From Euwallacea fornicatus (lineage: Eukaryota; Arthropoda; Insecta; Coleoptera; Curculionidae), in NCBI RefSeq assembly GCF_040115645.1, contig NC_089565.1:124001-188000 (forward strand): a DNA stretch of 64,000 nucleotides, in the 5' to 3' direction. A model generated the notes under the pieces. That model saw nothing but the letters and a program-made list of their open reading frames with translations. It made no database searches and was not told the origin of the DNA. The translations under genes and the position numbers were made by a program. This document shows positions 1 through 9,147 of the stretch, piece after piece. Numbering within the stretch: the first letter of the stretch is position 1; every line of letters starts with the position of its first letter.

Positions 1-451
1 ATCTAAACCCCATTGAACATCTTTGGGATGAACTGGAAAGAAAAATTCGACATCCTGATGTTTGAAAAGAAATTACAAGTCAAGAAACATTAAAAATAGT
101 TTTACAAGAACAATGGGACAAAATTACACCCGAAGTCACTGTAAATTTAGTGAATTCAATGCCTAGAAGGCTAAATGCTGTAATTTTAGTCGGAGGAGGA
201 CCTACAAAATATTAGTTCATTACCCAAAACCCGAAAAATAACCAATGGGACGCGCTGTACGAATACTTTCGAGATCACTTAAAAGTACATTTTAATTTAT
301 TTTTTGCCGCATTGATTTTTTAATTTTTATTTTAATTATTGAAAATAAATACATTTAAGGTATCTCATATGTAGCCCTTTTTTTTTACATTAGTATTTCT
401 TTGTTTTTTTGGGAAATTTAGTGGGTGTACGAATACTTTTATGACTGACTG
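1..451 (+). mobile_element. Tc1-A: 3' end of a Tc1-like DNA transposon
   Basis: Only the 3' part lies in the window: the last 70 transposase codons, about 235 bases of 3' untranslated sequence, and the 3' TIR ending GTACGAATAC...GACTGACTG at 451, followed by target TA (452-453). It is inserted in the transposase ORF of Tc1-B: just right of the TIR the minus-strand reading frame of Tc1-B begins abruptly. Its left half lies outside the window. Confidence 0.85.
3..215 (+). pseudogene. Tc1-A transposase, C-terminal remnant
   Basis: The frame opens with NPIEHLWDELE, which contains the catalytic Glu of the DD34E triad, runs through NSMPRRLNAV, and ends GGGPTKY plus TAG, the usual Tc1 C-terminus. 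A TGA at about 63-65 follows HPDV, so the copy is dead. The first two catalytic Asp residues lie left of the window. The N-terminal region and start cannot be judged. Confidence 0.85.
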
Positions 452-1152
452 TATGGTTTTCTCTGAGAAACTCTACCATAGAGGCCTTCCGAATTCAAAG
501 AATTTCTTATGGTTCTTTCACTAACCTGGACTCCAGTACTAGTTTGGACCATATTTGCTAAGGTTGATGCGCTTATGGTAGGATTTTTGAGAGCTTCATT
601 TTTTATTTTCCTCTGTGTTCTCAAATTAAGCTTCCGTGGACGCCCTTTGTGAATCTTATTTTCGGTTGTATCTCGCTCCTCATATCTTTTGATAATGTAT
701 CGGACAGTGGAAAAGTTTAACTGAAGGTAGTCAGCAATTTTCCGATAAGTATTTCCCTGATTTCTAAGTAAAATCACGTTTGCTCTTGTACCAGCACTTA
801 GTTCTCTTGTTTTCACCATGTTTGCGAACTGAATTATTTTTAAAACTACCTATAAGTTATTTGAAACATCGAGAAATATTTTAGTGATATCGATGGAAAA
901 AAAGACATTTTTAATACACCAATAAACAGATAAAGAAATCCGAGCAGTTGCAGTGTGCAAATACTTTATTCCAAGCGGTTTTAATCATTTCTTTTCTTTC
1001 CCACTGATATTCAATTTGTATAAACTTATGGTTGACAGAGACCATATAATTATTTAATATACTCTTTATATGTAAAGTGTTTTTTTTTATTTACAACAAT
1101 AAACTTAGAAATCGCGAAAATCCCGGTGTGCAAATGCTTTTTGCCGCCACTG
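452..1152 (-). mobile_element. Tc1-B: 5' half of a Tc1-like element, minus strand
   Basis: The 5' TIR starts at 1152 (minus strand CAGTGGCGGCAAAAAGCATT) beside target TA 1153-1154. A second, similar block (AGTATTTGCACACTGC on the minus strand) lies near 945-975, so each end probably carries an outer and an inner direct repeat (IR/DR layout). The transposase N-terminus follows. The element is cut at 452 by Tc1-A; its 3' half should lie left of the window. It is itself inserted in Tc1-C, whose coding sequence begins at 1156. Confidence 0.8.
454..819 (-). pseudogene. Tc1-B transposase, N-terminal DNA-binding part
   Basis: Starts at ATG 819-817 (MVKTRELSAGTRANVILL) and is open to the Tc1-A junction at 452. 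It carries the two helix-turn-helix (HTH) units of a Tc1 paired-like domain: NTYRKIADYLQLNFSTVRYI, then a GRPRKL (AT-hook-like) linker, then STLANMVQ...VSERTIRNSL. It stops after GRVSQRKPY, where Tc1-A inserted at a TA. No stop occurs in this part, so loss of function may be due only to the insertion. The catalytic domain is not in the window. Confidence 0.85.
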
Positions 1153-1280
1153 TATGTGGAGACACTCTGAGGCAATTTGAACCGAAGTGCAACCAAATTG
1201 GGAATACGGGATTCATATTTGCTTCAACAAGACAATGATCCCAAACACACTACCAGAGTAACCAAGGAATGGTTGTTGTA

Positions 1281-2553
1281 TTAGGTCGTGTAGTATGAAA
1301 TGAGTAGATTCTCGAAATGCCACATTCAACTGCGAATAACTTCACTCTAAATCTATATTTGGACTTGACTTTTTTATGTGGAAAAGGCACATTCTTCCTC
1401 TTTCGATCGGAGTTTAAAGTGTTAAAAATTATTGAAAACTTTAATTTTTATAAAAAATTTTGTGCGGCCATGTAAAATAGTGAAATTCGTGTGTTAATGA
1501 AATATGAGTTCCACCGTGGAACCACAACAGCTCAGACGGCTCGCAATATTAATGATGTGTTTGGTACTGAAGTCACTTTACAGCAAACAGTATCTCGTTG
1601 GTTCATGAAATTTCGTTCTGGCAATTTTGACCTAACAAATGAACCACATGGACGACCTGAAACTCAAGTGAATAATGATCATCTGAAAGCCGTGGTGGAA
1701 GCGAATCCACGTCAAAGTGCGTTCGAATTTTCGTTAATATTCAGTGTAACCAAAAAAACAATATTCACTCATTTGGCTGAAATTGGTGAGGTGAAAAAGC
1801 TGGACAATTGGATACCGCAGGAGTTGAGAGACATACAGAAAGAACGACGTCTCGAAGCTTGTGTTTCTTTGTCGTGCCGGTATAATAACGATTCATTTTT
1901 GAATCGGATTGTTACTTGTGATGAGAAATGGACCAGACGTTCATCGCAGTGATTGGATCAAGATGAACCACCAAAACATTGTGCGAAAAAAAATCTTCAT
2001 CAAAAGAAGCTTATGGTACCCGTTTGGTGGTCCAACGCAGGTGTCATCCACTCACAGTTTCGTGAAACCTGGTGAATCGATTACGGCTGATGTCTACTGC
2101 CGACAACTGACCGAAATGATGAGGCAACTGACGGTTAAGCAGCCAAGATTAGTCAATCGAAGCGCACCGCTATTGTTGCACGACAACGCTCGGCCACACA
2201 CCGCACAAGTCACCTTGGCCAAGCTACAGGAGTTGGAATTGGAAACTCTTGGTCATCCACCGTATTCACCCGACTTAGCACCCACTGATTACCACTTCTT
2301 TCAAAATTTGGATAACTTCTTGATAGGGAAAACATTCAACTCCGACGAGGCTGTCAAAGCTGCCTTCCACGAGTTTATCCACTCCTGGCCTGCAGGCTTT
2401 TACAGCAGGGGAATCAATGAACTTCCCGTTAAATGGCAGAAGTGTATTGATAATGGTGGTGCATATTTCGATTGACAATAAAAACATTTCATATGAAAAA
2501 AAAATGACTAAAGTTTCAATTCAATTCTACTCATTTCATACTACACGATTTAA
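1281..2553 (+). mobile_element. Mar-1: mariner element
   Basis: 1273 bp, flanked by TA at 1279-1280 and 2554-2555. The left TIR TTAGGTCGTGTAGTATGAAA is matched at the right end by the inverse of TTAAATCGTGTAGTATGAAA. It sits inside the Tc1-C transposase between the Y of WLLY and the next codon, so it is younger than Tc1-C. Confidence 0.92.
1491..2475 (+). pseudogene. Mar-1 mariner transposase (DD34D), broken
   Basis: HTH region with FMKFRSGNFDLTNEPHGRPE (mariner FxxFRSGDF..D..R.GRP signature), IPQELRDIQ (WVPHEL-like linker), first catalytic Asp in TCDEKW, second in LLLHDNARPHTA, third in YSPDLAPTDYHFF; 34 residues separate the second and third. Defects: a few codons lost after DEKW, TGG to TGA at 1950-1952 in SSQWLD, and a frameshift between about 2010 and 2065 that moves the frame to the downstream ORF. 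The first 10-15 N-terminal residues are also uncertain. Confidence 0.88.
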
Positions 2554-3026
2554 TATAATGCACGACAGTTATTTCCTCCTCCCCCCCAGTCACCGGACGT
2601 AAACCCGATCGAAAATTTGTGGGCTTATTTGGAATCACAATTAAAGAGGGATGAAATTCGATCTCGTCCACAGTTAATCACGAAACTACAAGAATGTTGG
2701 CAACAAATTAGCCCTGAAGTGACCCGAAAATGAGTTGAATCAATGCCCAGAAGACTCCAGGCAATAGTGAATGCATAGAAAGTGTTAGTCTTTTCACTCT
2801 TTTCGAATGTGACATGCGATACGGTGTACGAATACTTTTTGTGCCTACAAAATCGGCCTATTTGTTAAATATTCTTCGTTGCGTTAGTACTTTTCTTTGT
2901 TACCTAATTAAAAACGTTTGTTATGTGATATTATATTAGTGTGTATAAGGAAATTTACATTAAACAATAATTATATTTAAAACTACAGAAAAGCATTGTG
3001 TACGAATACTTTTTTGACCCACTGTA

Positions 3027-3714
3027 ATGGTAGAACTGCACAGAAGAAACCGTTCATTTCGAAAGCTAATGAACAGAAACACCTTGAATTTGCCAAAGAA
3101 CACGTAAAAGAGCCTGTTGAATTTTGGAATAATGTGATCTTCTCGGATGAAACTAAAATAAACCTTTTCGGATCTCACTGAGGACAAATTGATTGGAGGA
3201 AATCGAATACTCAACTACATGAAAAGAATATTGTTAAAACGGTGAGACATGAAGGAGGACATCTTTAATGTTCGGGGGTGCTATTGGAGCTAATGGTGTA
3301 GGAAACCTACATGAAATTAAAGGAATTATGGACAAAAATGTTTACCTTGACATTCTGAAAACGAACTTGAAATCTCCTTCCGAAAAATTTGAAATGCCTA
3401 AACTTTTACTTTCAGCAGGACAATGATCCAAAGCTTACGGCTAATATAGTGAAGCATTGGTTGATGTATAATGTCCCAAGACTGTTAAATTCCCCTCCTC
3501 AATCACCTGACCTAAATCCCGTAGAAAATCTATGGGATATTTTAAAACATGATGTTAAAAAGTCGAGGTATAGCAATTTAAAAGACCTTAGTAATGGTGT
3601 GGTCACTTCGTGGCATAACGTTTCTCCCAATGTGACCAGGAAACTGGTAGAATCGATGCCAAATCGCTTGAAAGCTGTGATTGAAGATAAGGGAGGTGCT
3701 ACTAAATGTAAATT
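3027..3714 (+). pseudogene. Tc1-D transposase remnant
   Basis: Reads GRTAQKKPFISKANEQKHLE, then VIFSDETKINLFGS (first Asp), FQQDNDPKLTA (second Asp), SPPQSPDLNPVENLWDIL (Glu), ESMPNRLKAVIEDKGGATK. Defects: TGA at 3179-3181, a frameshift near 3255-3265, another near 3400-3420, and the terminal TKY became TKC, so the frame reads on into the 3' region. The N-terminal DNA-binding domain lies left of the Tc1-C insertion and outside the window. Confidence 0.82.
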
Positions 3715-4185
3715 TTTTAAACATCTAAATTTAATTAGTTGTTTTGATAAGTTTATTAGAGGTTTAAAAGGGCAAAATATCTTTTGTACGGTTAATTTTG
3801 TGACTAGATTTCCAGTCATTTCTTCCTTGTTAATTATTATTCTTTAAGTTTTAATTAGTTTTGTCATATTTCTTTTTTGAAATTGTATAATAGTATCATA
3901 TATTATGAATATACAGTATCGGACAAAATTAGAGCAACTTTTGAAATATTCTTCTAAATTTAAGTTCTCTAAAAAATCATGAAATATTTTATCGTAAATA
4001 TTCAGCTTAAGGTAGTTAGTGTAAAATACATTTGCTATAAATAGTTTAAATTGTTATTGGGAATAAAAAAATAAAAAAATTGTTTTGATCTAAAATTGTT
4101 TGCGACAAAATAAGAGCAAGCAATGTTTAAATATTTTGTATTTCTGACTTTCCTGTGGTCTTTTAAACAACGAACATCTACGATT

Positions 4186-5578
4186 ATGCCTCGTGGTGTT
4201 CACTATTCAGTTGATCTAAAACAAAAAATTATTAGTGCATGTGAGCATTCTTTGTCCATGTTGAAACAATTAATCAATTATCCGAAAATATCATCTGGCT
4301 CTAAATTCCTCCCAAGATAAGTGCGAGAAAATGGTAAAAGGGCTGTCACGAATCTCTTCGCATTTCTTGTTTATGTTAAGACCATTAATTGGCATTATCT
4401 GAAAGTGGTACAAGCTTTTGGTACCAAACTTCCCCGGATTAGCGTGGGAAGAGTGGGTTGTTTATAAATTCCTTTGGCATAGGTGAGAATGACGTTTAGG
4501 GGTTTGGTACCCGTGGGAAAAGAGTGGACAGCCCTTCCATCTTATCGGTTCTCTCGAAAAGAGGGGATGTGTTCTGTGTATGGATACCGGGTTGTATCGG
4601 GATTCCATTTTTGGTTCACGGAGAATAAAGAAGTGCTCTGAAGATTGTGTTTTCCTCTTCACCCTTGAACCGTAAATCTTACATGCAGATAAGAGTGGGA
4701 AATCGCAAAAACTTATATCAGAAGTTTTTGGCATAAAAAAAGATGTTGTATCAAAAACTATCAGGAGATTCACTGACCGTGGTGACGTAACGAATTTAAA
4801 ACGAGGTGGTCGGTAAAGAAAAACGACAGAGAAGTTAGACAGGAGTCTTATAAGGCTAAGTAAAAAAAATCCTGAAGTGTCAGCTCGCCAGATTATTGCA
4901 CAAGCAGGAGAAGTTGGTGTTTCTTCCAGAACAATTCAACGTCGATTGACAGAACATGGTTTAAAAGAAAGAAAACCTGCCAAAAAACCACATCTTTCAC
5001 TAAAAAATAGAGAGGCCAGGATGTTGTTCGCCACCTACCACCGAGATTGGACTCCTCAATGGGTACGTCGCCCAAATGGCCAAAGACTTAATCCAAAGTA
5101 CGTAAAAACTACCATTAAACACGGAGGATGAAATGTTATGGTTTGGGGTCGTTTCTCTGATAACGGAACTGGTCCAATTTATAGGATTAAGGACAAAATG
5201 GATAGATTTAAGTATCATTATATACTAGAGAATGTTATGTATCTATATGCCGAATGGGAAATGTCCCTTAAGTTTGTCTACCAGCACAACGATCCTAAGC
5301 ATACTGCGAAAATAGTAAGAGCTTGGTTCGTGGAGAAGAAAGTCGAGGCGATGAAATGGCCAGCCCAATCTCCGGATTTAAATCCCATTGAGAACCTTCG
5401 GGAGATCATAGATAACAAAATTCGAGGAAAAAATATTACCAATCAGGATAATTTATTTGAAGAAATAGAGAACGCCTGGAAGTCTATTGATCCTGACATC
5501 ATTTCAAATTTAATTTCTTCAATGCCAAAAAGGTGTGAGCTAGTTCTTCAAAACAAGGGGTATTGGACTAAATATTAA
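4186..5578 (+). pseudogene. Tc1-E transposase, interrupted by LTR-1
   Basis: Starts MPRGVHYSVDLKQKIISA and ends GYWTKY plus TAA. Removing the LTR and one TGCA repeat gives 945 nt, exactly 315 codons, in frame across the junction. Second HTH: SARQIIAQAG...SSRTIQRRL. Second Asp: YQHNDPKHT, where the expected DND reads HND, so the first Asp of that motif is itself lost. Glu: SPDLNPIENL. About 30 residues around the first catalytic Asp are deleted (DWTPQ runs into WVRRPNGQ). In-frame stops follow LKRGGR (TAA) and IKHGG (TGA). Inactive. Confidence 0.85.
4240..4683 (+). mobile_element. LTR-1: solo LTR
   Basis: 444 bp starting TGTGAGC and ending TTACA (TG...CA termini), flanked by a 4-bp direct repeat TGCA (4236-4239 and 4684-4687). 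That repeat size and those ends fit a solo LTR left by recombination between the two LTRs of a retrotransposon. The insert and one repeat come out leaving the host transposase frame intact. It resembles LTR-2: both have a GGTTCTs...GAAAAGA block and an AATAAAGAAGT/AGTAAAGAAGT block near the 3' side. I read it on the plus strand because AATAAA lies near the right end. The parent family is not identified. Confidence 0.78.
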
Positions 5579-6126
5579 TGGTAATACACAAAAATTTGTT
5601 CTAAATATAATATTCATTCAAATAATTTTTAAGTCGTTTTAATTTTCTCGCTCCAATTGTGGTGGTAAAAGGTTTTCTTTTTCCTTCTCCTCTAAAATGT
5701 GCTTTTTAAACATTCAGTCTCAGGTGTAAATTATAATGGGCTGTAAACATATTACTGATAATAACAAATTTTATTTTTAAAGAAACAATGTCAACTTAAA
5801 ATTAAATTTCTAAAGTTGCTCTAATTTTGTCCAATACTGTACCTACGTTAAACCAAAAAAAATCGTGTGGTAATATATTTTTTTTTGGGAGTTTATTTAT
5901 TTTTAAGTAATGTACGGTCACTTTTGTGAGTAACTGTACAAAAATTAACCAAAAGAATTTGAACATGCAGCAAAAAAATAAAAAATCATTCTTATTTTTT
6001 TGACCAGCAAAATGTTCGCCATCAGCCAGAAATATTAAGCAGATAAGATAAAATAAACAAATAGGTCTCTGGTATTATATTCAACTTGTAAAGGACAAGA
6101 TGTGGTATTAGTGGAAATATCATATA

Positions 6127-8288
6127 CAGGGTGGGCCAATGAAAACGAAACAAGGCCGATTTATCATATTTACCACTCAAAAAAGAAAAATCGCTGAGAC
6201 CCGTCGATTTTTATTTCGAGGGGAAAATCTTTTGCGACCATTGTCAACCTTGCCACTTTCAACCACTTGACGTGGGAAGATGCAACCCTTAAACCTTAAA
6301 TGGGATTAGGGGTCAAGTGATGTCTCATTTTAAAGATCATCGAAATCACTTTTCAACGCTGTAACGTTTTTTGAATTTGATGCAGTAATTTTCGAGAAGT
6401 CACGTTAGTAAGAAATCGGCCAATAAATGAATGTAACGCTTTTTTTTTAATTACTCTTGAACCCACTCGATGCAAAGAAGCATTTAATGTTAGTTTTTTT
6501 ATTACTTAATAAAATGCATCTACAATTTATTTTGATATTTTTTAAACAAATATTTATTTTATACGTTAAAGCCTTAAAATCATTATCATTCACAAGTGCC
6601 TTGTTTACAATTTTATCAGTGAAATTTTAGTAGTTATTCCTATTATGGAAATCCATATTTCTAACAAAATATACGAAGTAATTTTTTACCTCCCTTTGGA
6701 CGTGGACATGATGAATAATTTATCTTCACTTTATTTGCATTAAGTACCTCATACAATTTTGTCTTTGACTATTTCGACTTAAAAGTAATTTTTTTTTTGT
6801 TCAAAATGGTTTATTCGACTACGGAACGAGTATCGACCATTGAACATTATTATGAAAACGGTAAGTGTGCTAATGTTACAGTGCAGTTATTTAATGATCT
6901 ACATCGAGATAAGCATGTTAACCGGAAGTTCGTGATTGAACTAGTAGTCAAACTTAAGGAAATAGGATCGATAACAAATCAGAAACGAGTCGCTGCAAAC
7001 AAAATAATGGGAAACGAAGCAATGAAAGTTGCTGTTTTGGGCCCCGTTAATGTTTACCCTACGTCAAGTATCAGGCAATTACAAGCAGTTTCTGGCATCT
7101 CCCGTGCGAGCATCCGAAGAATTTTGAAGGATTATAAATTTCACCCCTATAAAATTAATTTTCCCCAAGAATTAAGTGAATGGATAACGAATAACCCGAA
7201 TTTCTTATTCAACATTTGCTTCTCAGATGAGTGTTCATTTTTTCTGAGCGGTACTGTTAATCGTCGTAACTGTCGGTATTGGTTCGATAAAAACCCACAT
7301 TTGTTCCGTGTAGTTCACACTCCACATCCCCAGAAAATAAACATCTGGGTTGAAATTTATGGCGATTGTGTCGTCGGCCCTTTTCTTTTACCAGGAAATC
7401 TAACAAGAGACATGTACTTGCAATTGCTAGAAGATACTACCGATTCCGCATTGACACAAATTATTGAACATAACGACCGTTACAATGAGAATGAATTGAC
7501 ATTTCAATAAGATAAACCACCTCCTGACTATTCCTTTGCTGTTTGTCAGTGCTTAAATGAAACTTTTCCTGGTAGATGGATTGGCCGAAGAGGACCAGTG
7601 GAGTGGCCCGCAAGATCACCAGATTTAAGTCCACTAGATTTTTTTCTATGGGGTGGCTTAAAGGGTTAAATTTATAAAACTCAGCCAGAGTCTCTAAATT
7701 GTTTACGTCAACGAATCATTGACGAATGTCACCAGATTGCACCTGAAATGCTTCAAAACGTCCGAGATCGTTTTGAATAAAATCTCTATTTCTGTATGGA
7801 AGCAAGAGGGCAACATTGTGAACATTTGTTAAATTAAAAAGTCAGTAAAATTGTAGATAAATGTTTTGAATCATTCTCCTATTGTAAAATTACTACTATC
7901 GGAATCTTAAATCTGTGCTTAGAAAGAATGGTTTTTTCCACAATTTTTTTAAAGTAAGTTACGAATTGAAAAAACACTATTATTTTTTCAATGTTGGCTT
8001 CTTCAACATTTATAACGTGATTTCTAAAAAACTATTGGATCAAATTCAAACAGCTTGACAGCATTCAAAAGAGATTTCGATGATCTTTAAAATGAGGCAT
8101 CACTTGACCCCTAATCCCATTTAAGGTTTAAGGGTTGCACCTTCCTCCACCAAGGGGTTGAAAGTGGCAAGGTTGACAATGATAACAAAAGATTTCCCCC
8201 TCGAAATAAAAATCGACGGGTCCCAACGATTTTTTTTTGCGATAAATACGAGAAATCGGCCTTGTTTCGTGTTCATTGGCCCACCCTA
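6127..8288 (+). mobile_element. LT-1: long-TIR DD41D transposon
   Basis: Left end CAGGGTGGGCCAATG, right end the inverse of TAGGGTGGGCCAATG, each beside TA. TIRs are about 290 bp (left to about 6420, right from about 7995) and hold the motif GGGGTCAAGTGATG. Total 2162 bp with one broken transposase. The layout matches LT-4 and LT-13. Confidence 0.88.
6806..7837 (+). pseudogene. LT-1 transposase (DD41D), broken
   Basis: N-terminal HTH: MVYSTTERVSTIEHYYENGK. Second HTH: SIRQLQAVSGISRASIRRIL. First Asp: NICFSDECSFF. Second Asp: in the QQDGAPPH position, now Q-stop-DKPPPD. Third Asp: WPARSPDLSPLDFFLWGGLK; 41 residues lie between the second and third. The ORF is open from 6806 to TAA at 7508-7510, then continues in frame with a TAA at about 7668 (LKG-stop-IYKTQP), and the last segment (EARGQHCEHLLN) is reached after a further stop. 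The N-terminal fold resembles the DUF4817-type domain of insect Tc3-like transposases. Confidence 0.85.
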
Positions 8289-8340
8289 TATATGAATTAA
8301 TACAATTAGACCAAATAAAATCATTATAAATTTCCAGTAA

Positions 8341-8373
8341 CGTTTTACACTTTTATTATTTTGACCATTACTG
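8341..8373 (+). repeat. Orphan Tc1-type end
   Basis: TTTATTATTTTGACCATTACTG followed by TA matches the form of the Tc1-J end (TATTATTTTGACCACAACTG). No partner end or transposase is seen nearby. Probably a decayed Tc1 terminus. About 20 bases further right, ACTCACCCTGTA looks like an orphan right end of a CAGGG-type element. Confidence 0.35.
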
Positions 8374-9133
8374 TATATGCAGCTCCTCATGACTCACCCT
8401 GTATGAATAAGTTTTGTTAATTTTCTCTGCGGTAAAGATTATTTATTTATTTTTTTTTATTAAAAGATACTCTTTATAAGATCCTTTAAAACTATTACAA
8501 TCTGATCTTTTAAATAGATCAATGAGCAATTTTGTTCTAACTTAAATTATTACGTCATGATTGAAACTAAGGTCTTACTTACTAGTTTGCCTTAAGATCT
8601 AATAAGTTTACTACACTAAACTCAGCATGTAGCACAAATACCGCACAATTATCTGCTTTTCACTATCACTATTTCACTAACTCGAAAGGCTTGGTTCTCT
8701 TGAGTCTTTTTACTATGTTTGTGTGGTCTAAGACCTGGATGGCCTCGACATTCACATGATTAAGTAACCTTTGTTCGTAGCTACTGGCTACTTTGGTGAT
8801 GGTTTGATCAACAGTCTCCATTTGAAGGTCCCGATGGATGTCTTTGTTTCGACAGTACCAAGGTGCATCCACGATGTTCCTTAGTGCTTTGTTCTGAAAT
8901 TATTGGATCACTTGTATGTTGTTCTTTCTGGCACAACCCCCAAGTTGAATACCATAGGTCCAAACAGGTTTTAGTATTTGTTTGTATAATAACAGTTTGT
9001 TGTATATAGATAACTTGGAATTTCGTCCTAGGAGCCAGTACATTTTTTTTAGTTTGATGTCCAGTTCCTCACGTTTCTTTTTGACATGAACTTTCCAGCG
9101 GAGTTTCGCGTCTAATGTCGTTCCCAGGTATTT

Positions 9134-9147
9134 AGCTGAGTCAGCAT
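9134..9147. repeat. HAL-1 target-site duplication, left copy
   Basis: AGCTGAGTCAGCAT, repeated exactly at 11373-11386 after the A-rich tail. The 14-bp length is typical of target-primed reverse transcription. Confidence 0.88.

Larger units (their letters stand above)
1156..2778 (+). pseudogene. Tc1-C transposase, interrupted catalytic domain
   Basis: Left piece (1156-1280) reads ...GIRDSYLLQQDNDPKHT...KEWLLY with the second catalytic Asp and one TGA at 1168. Right piece (2556-2778) reads PPQSPDVNPIENLW (catalytic Glu) and ESMPRRLQAIVNA. There is a TGA where VTRKLVES is expected (VTRK-stop-VES, near 2731) and the final TKY is lost to a TAG. The N-terminal DNA-binding part lies left of the window. 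Dead copy. Confidence 0.8.
1155..3024 (+). mobile_element. Tc1-C: Tc1-like element split by Mar-1
   Basis: Two pieces, 1155-1280 and 2556-3024, flank mariner Mar-1. Removing Mar-1 and one TA joins WLLY to the downstream PPQSPDVNPIENLW stretch in frame. The 3' TIR ends at 3024 (GTGTACGAATACTTTTTTGA then CCCACTG) before TA 3025-3026. The left side is cut at 1154 by Tc1-B. Tc1-C is inserted in Tc1-D, whose ORF starts right after 3026. Confidence 0.8.
3914..5839 (+). mobile_element. Tc1-E: Tc1-like element carrying a solo LTR
   Basis: Short TIRs: left CAGTATCGGACAAAATTAGA, right the inverse of CAGTATTGGACAAAATTAGA, both beside TA (3912-3913 and 5840-5841). Length is 1926 bp including a 444-bp solo LTR at 4240-4683. 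It is inserted in the 3' untranslated region of Tc1-D. The terminal motif GGACAAAATTAGAGC is shared with Tc1-F, so the two belong to related subfamilies. Confidence 0.9.
3027..5936 (+). mobile_element. Tc1-D: Tc1-like element hosting Tc1-C and Tc1-E
   Basis: Transposase remnant 3027-3714, 3' untranslated region to 3913, then Tc1-E, then the last ~95 bases and 3' TIR (GGTCACTTTTGTGAGTAACTG) ending at 5936 before TA. The left part is cut at 3026 by Tc1-C. It is the oldest layer visible in this stack. Confidence 0.75.

Noticed and set aside
4240..4688. Intron within the Tc1-E transposase (GTGAGC donor, CAG acceptor, would give SAYKSGKS)
   Set aside because: Spliced reading is attractive, but the LTR-2 insert in Tc1-G has the same ends without a usable AG, and TG...CA termini with exact 4-bp repeats explain both cases while keeping the frame.
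5880..6126. Additional element between Tc1-D and LT-1
   Set aside because: Only the Tc1-D right end and ~190 bases of plain AT-rich sequence are seen.
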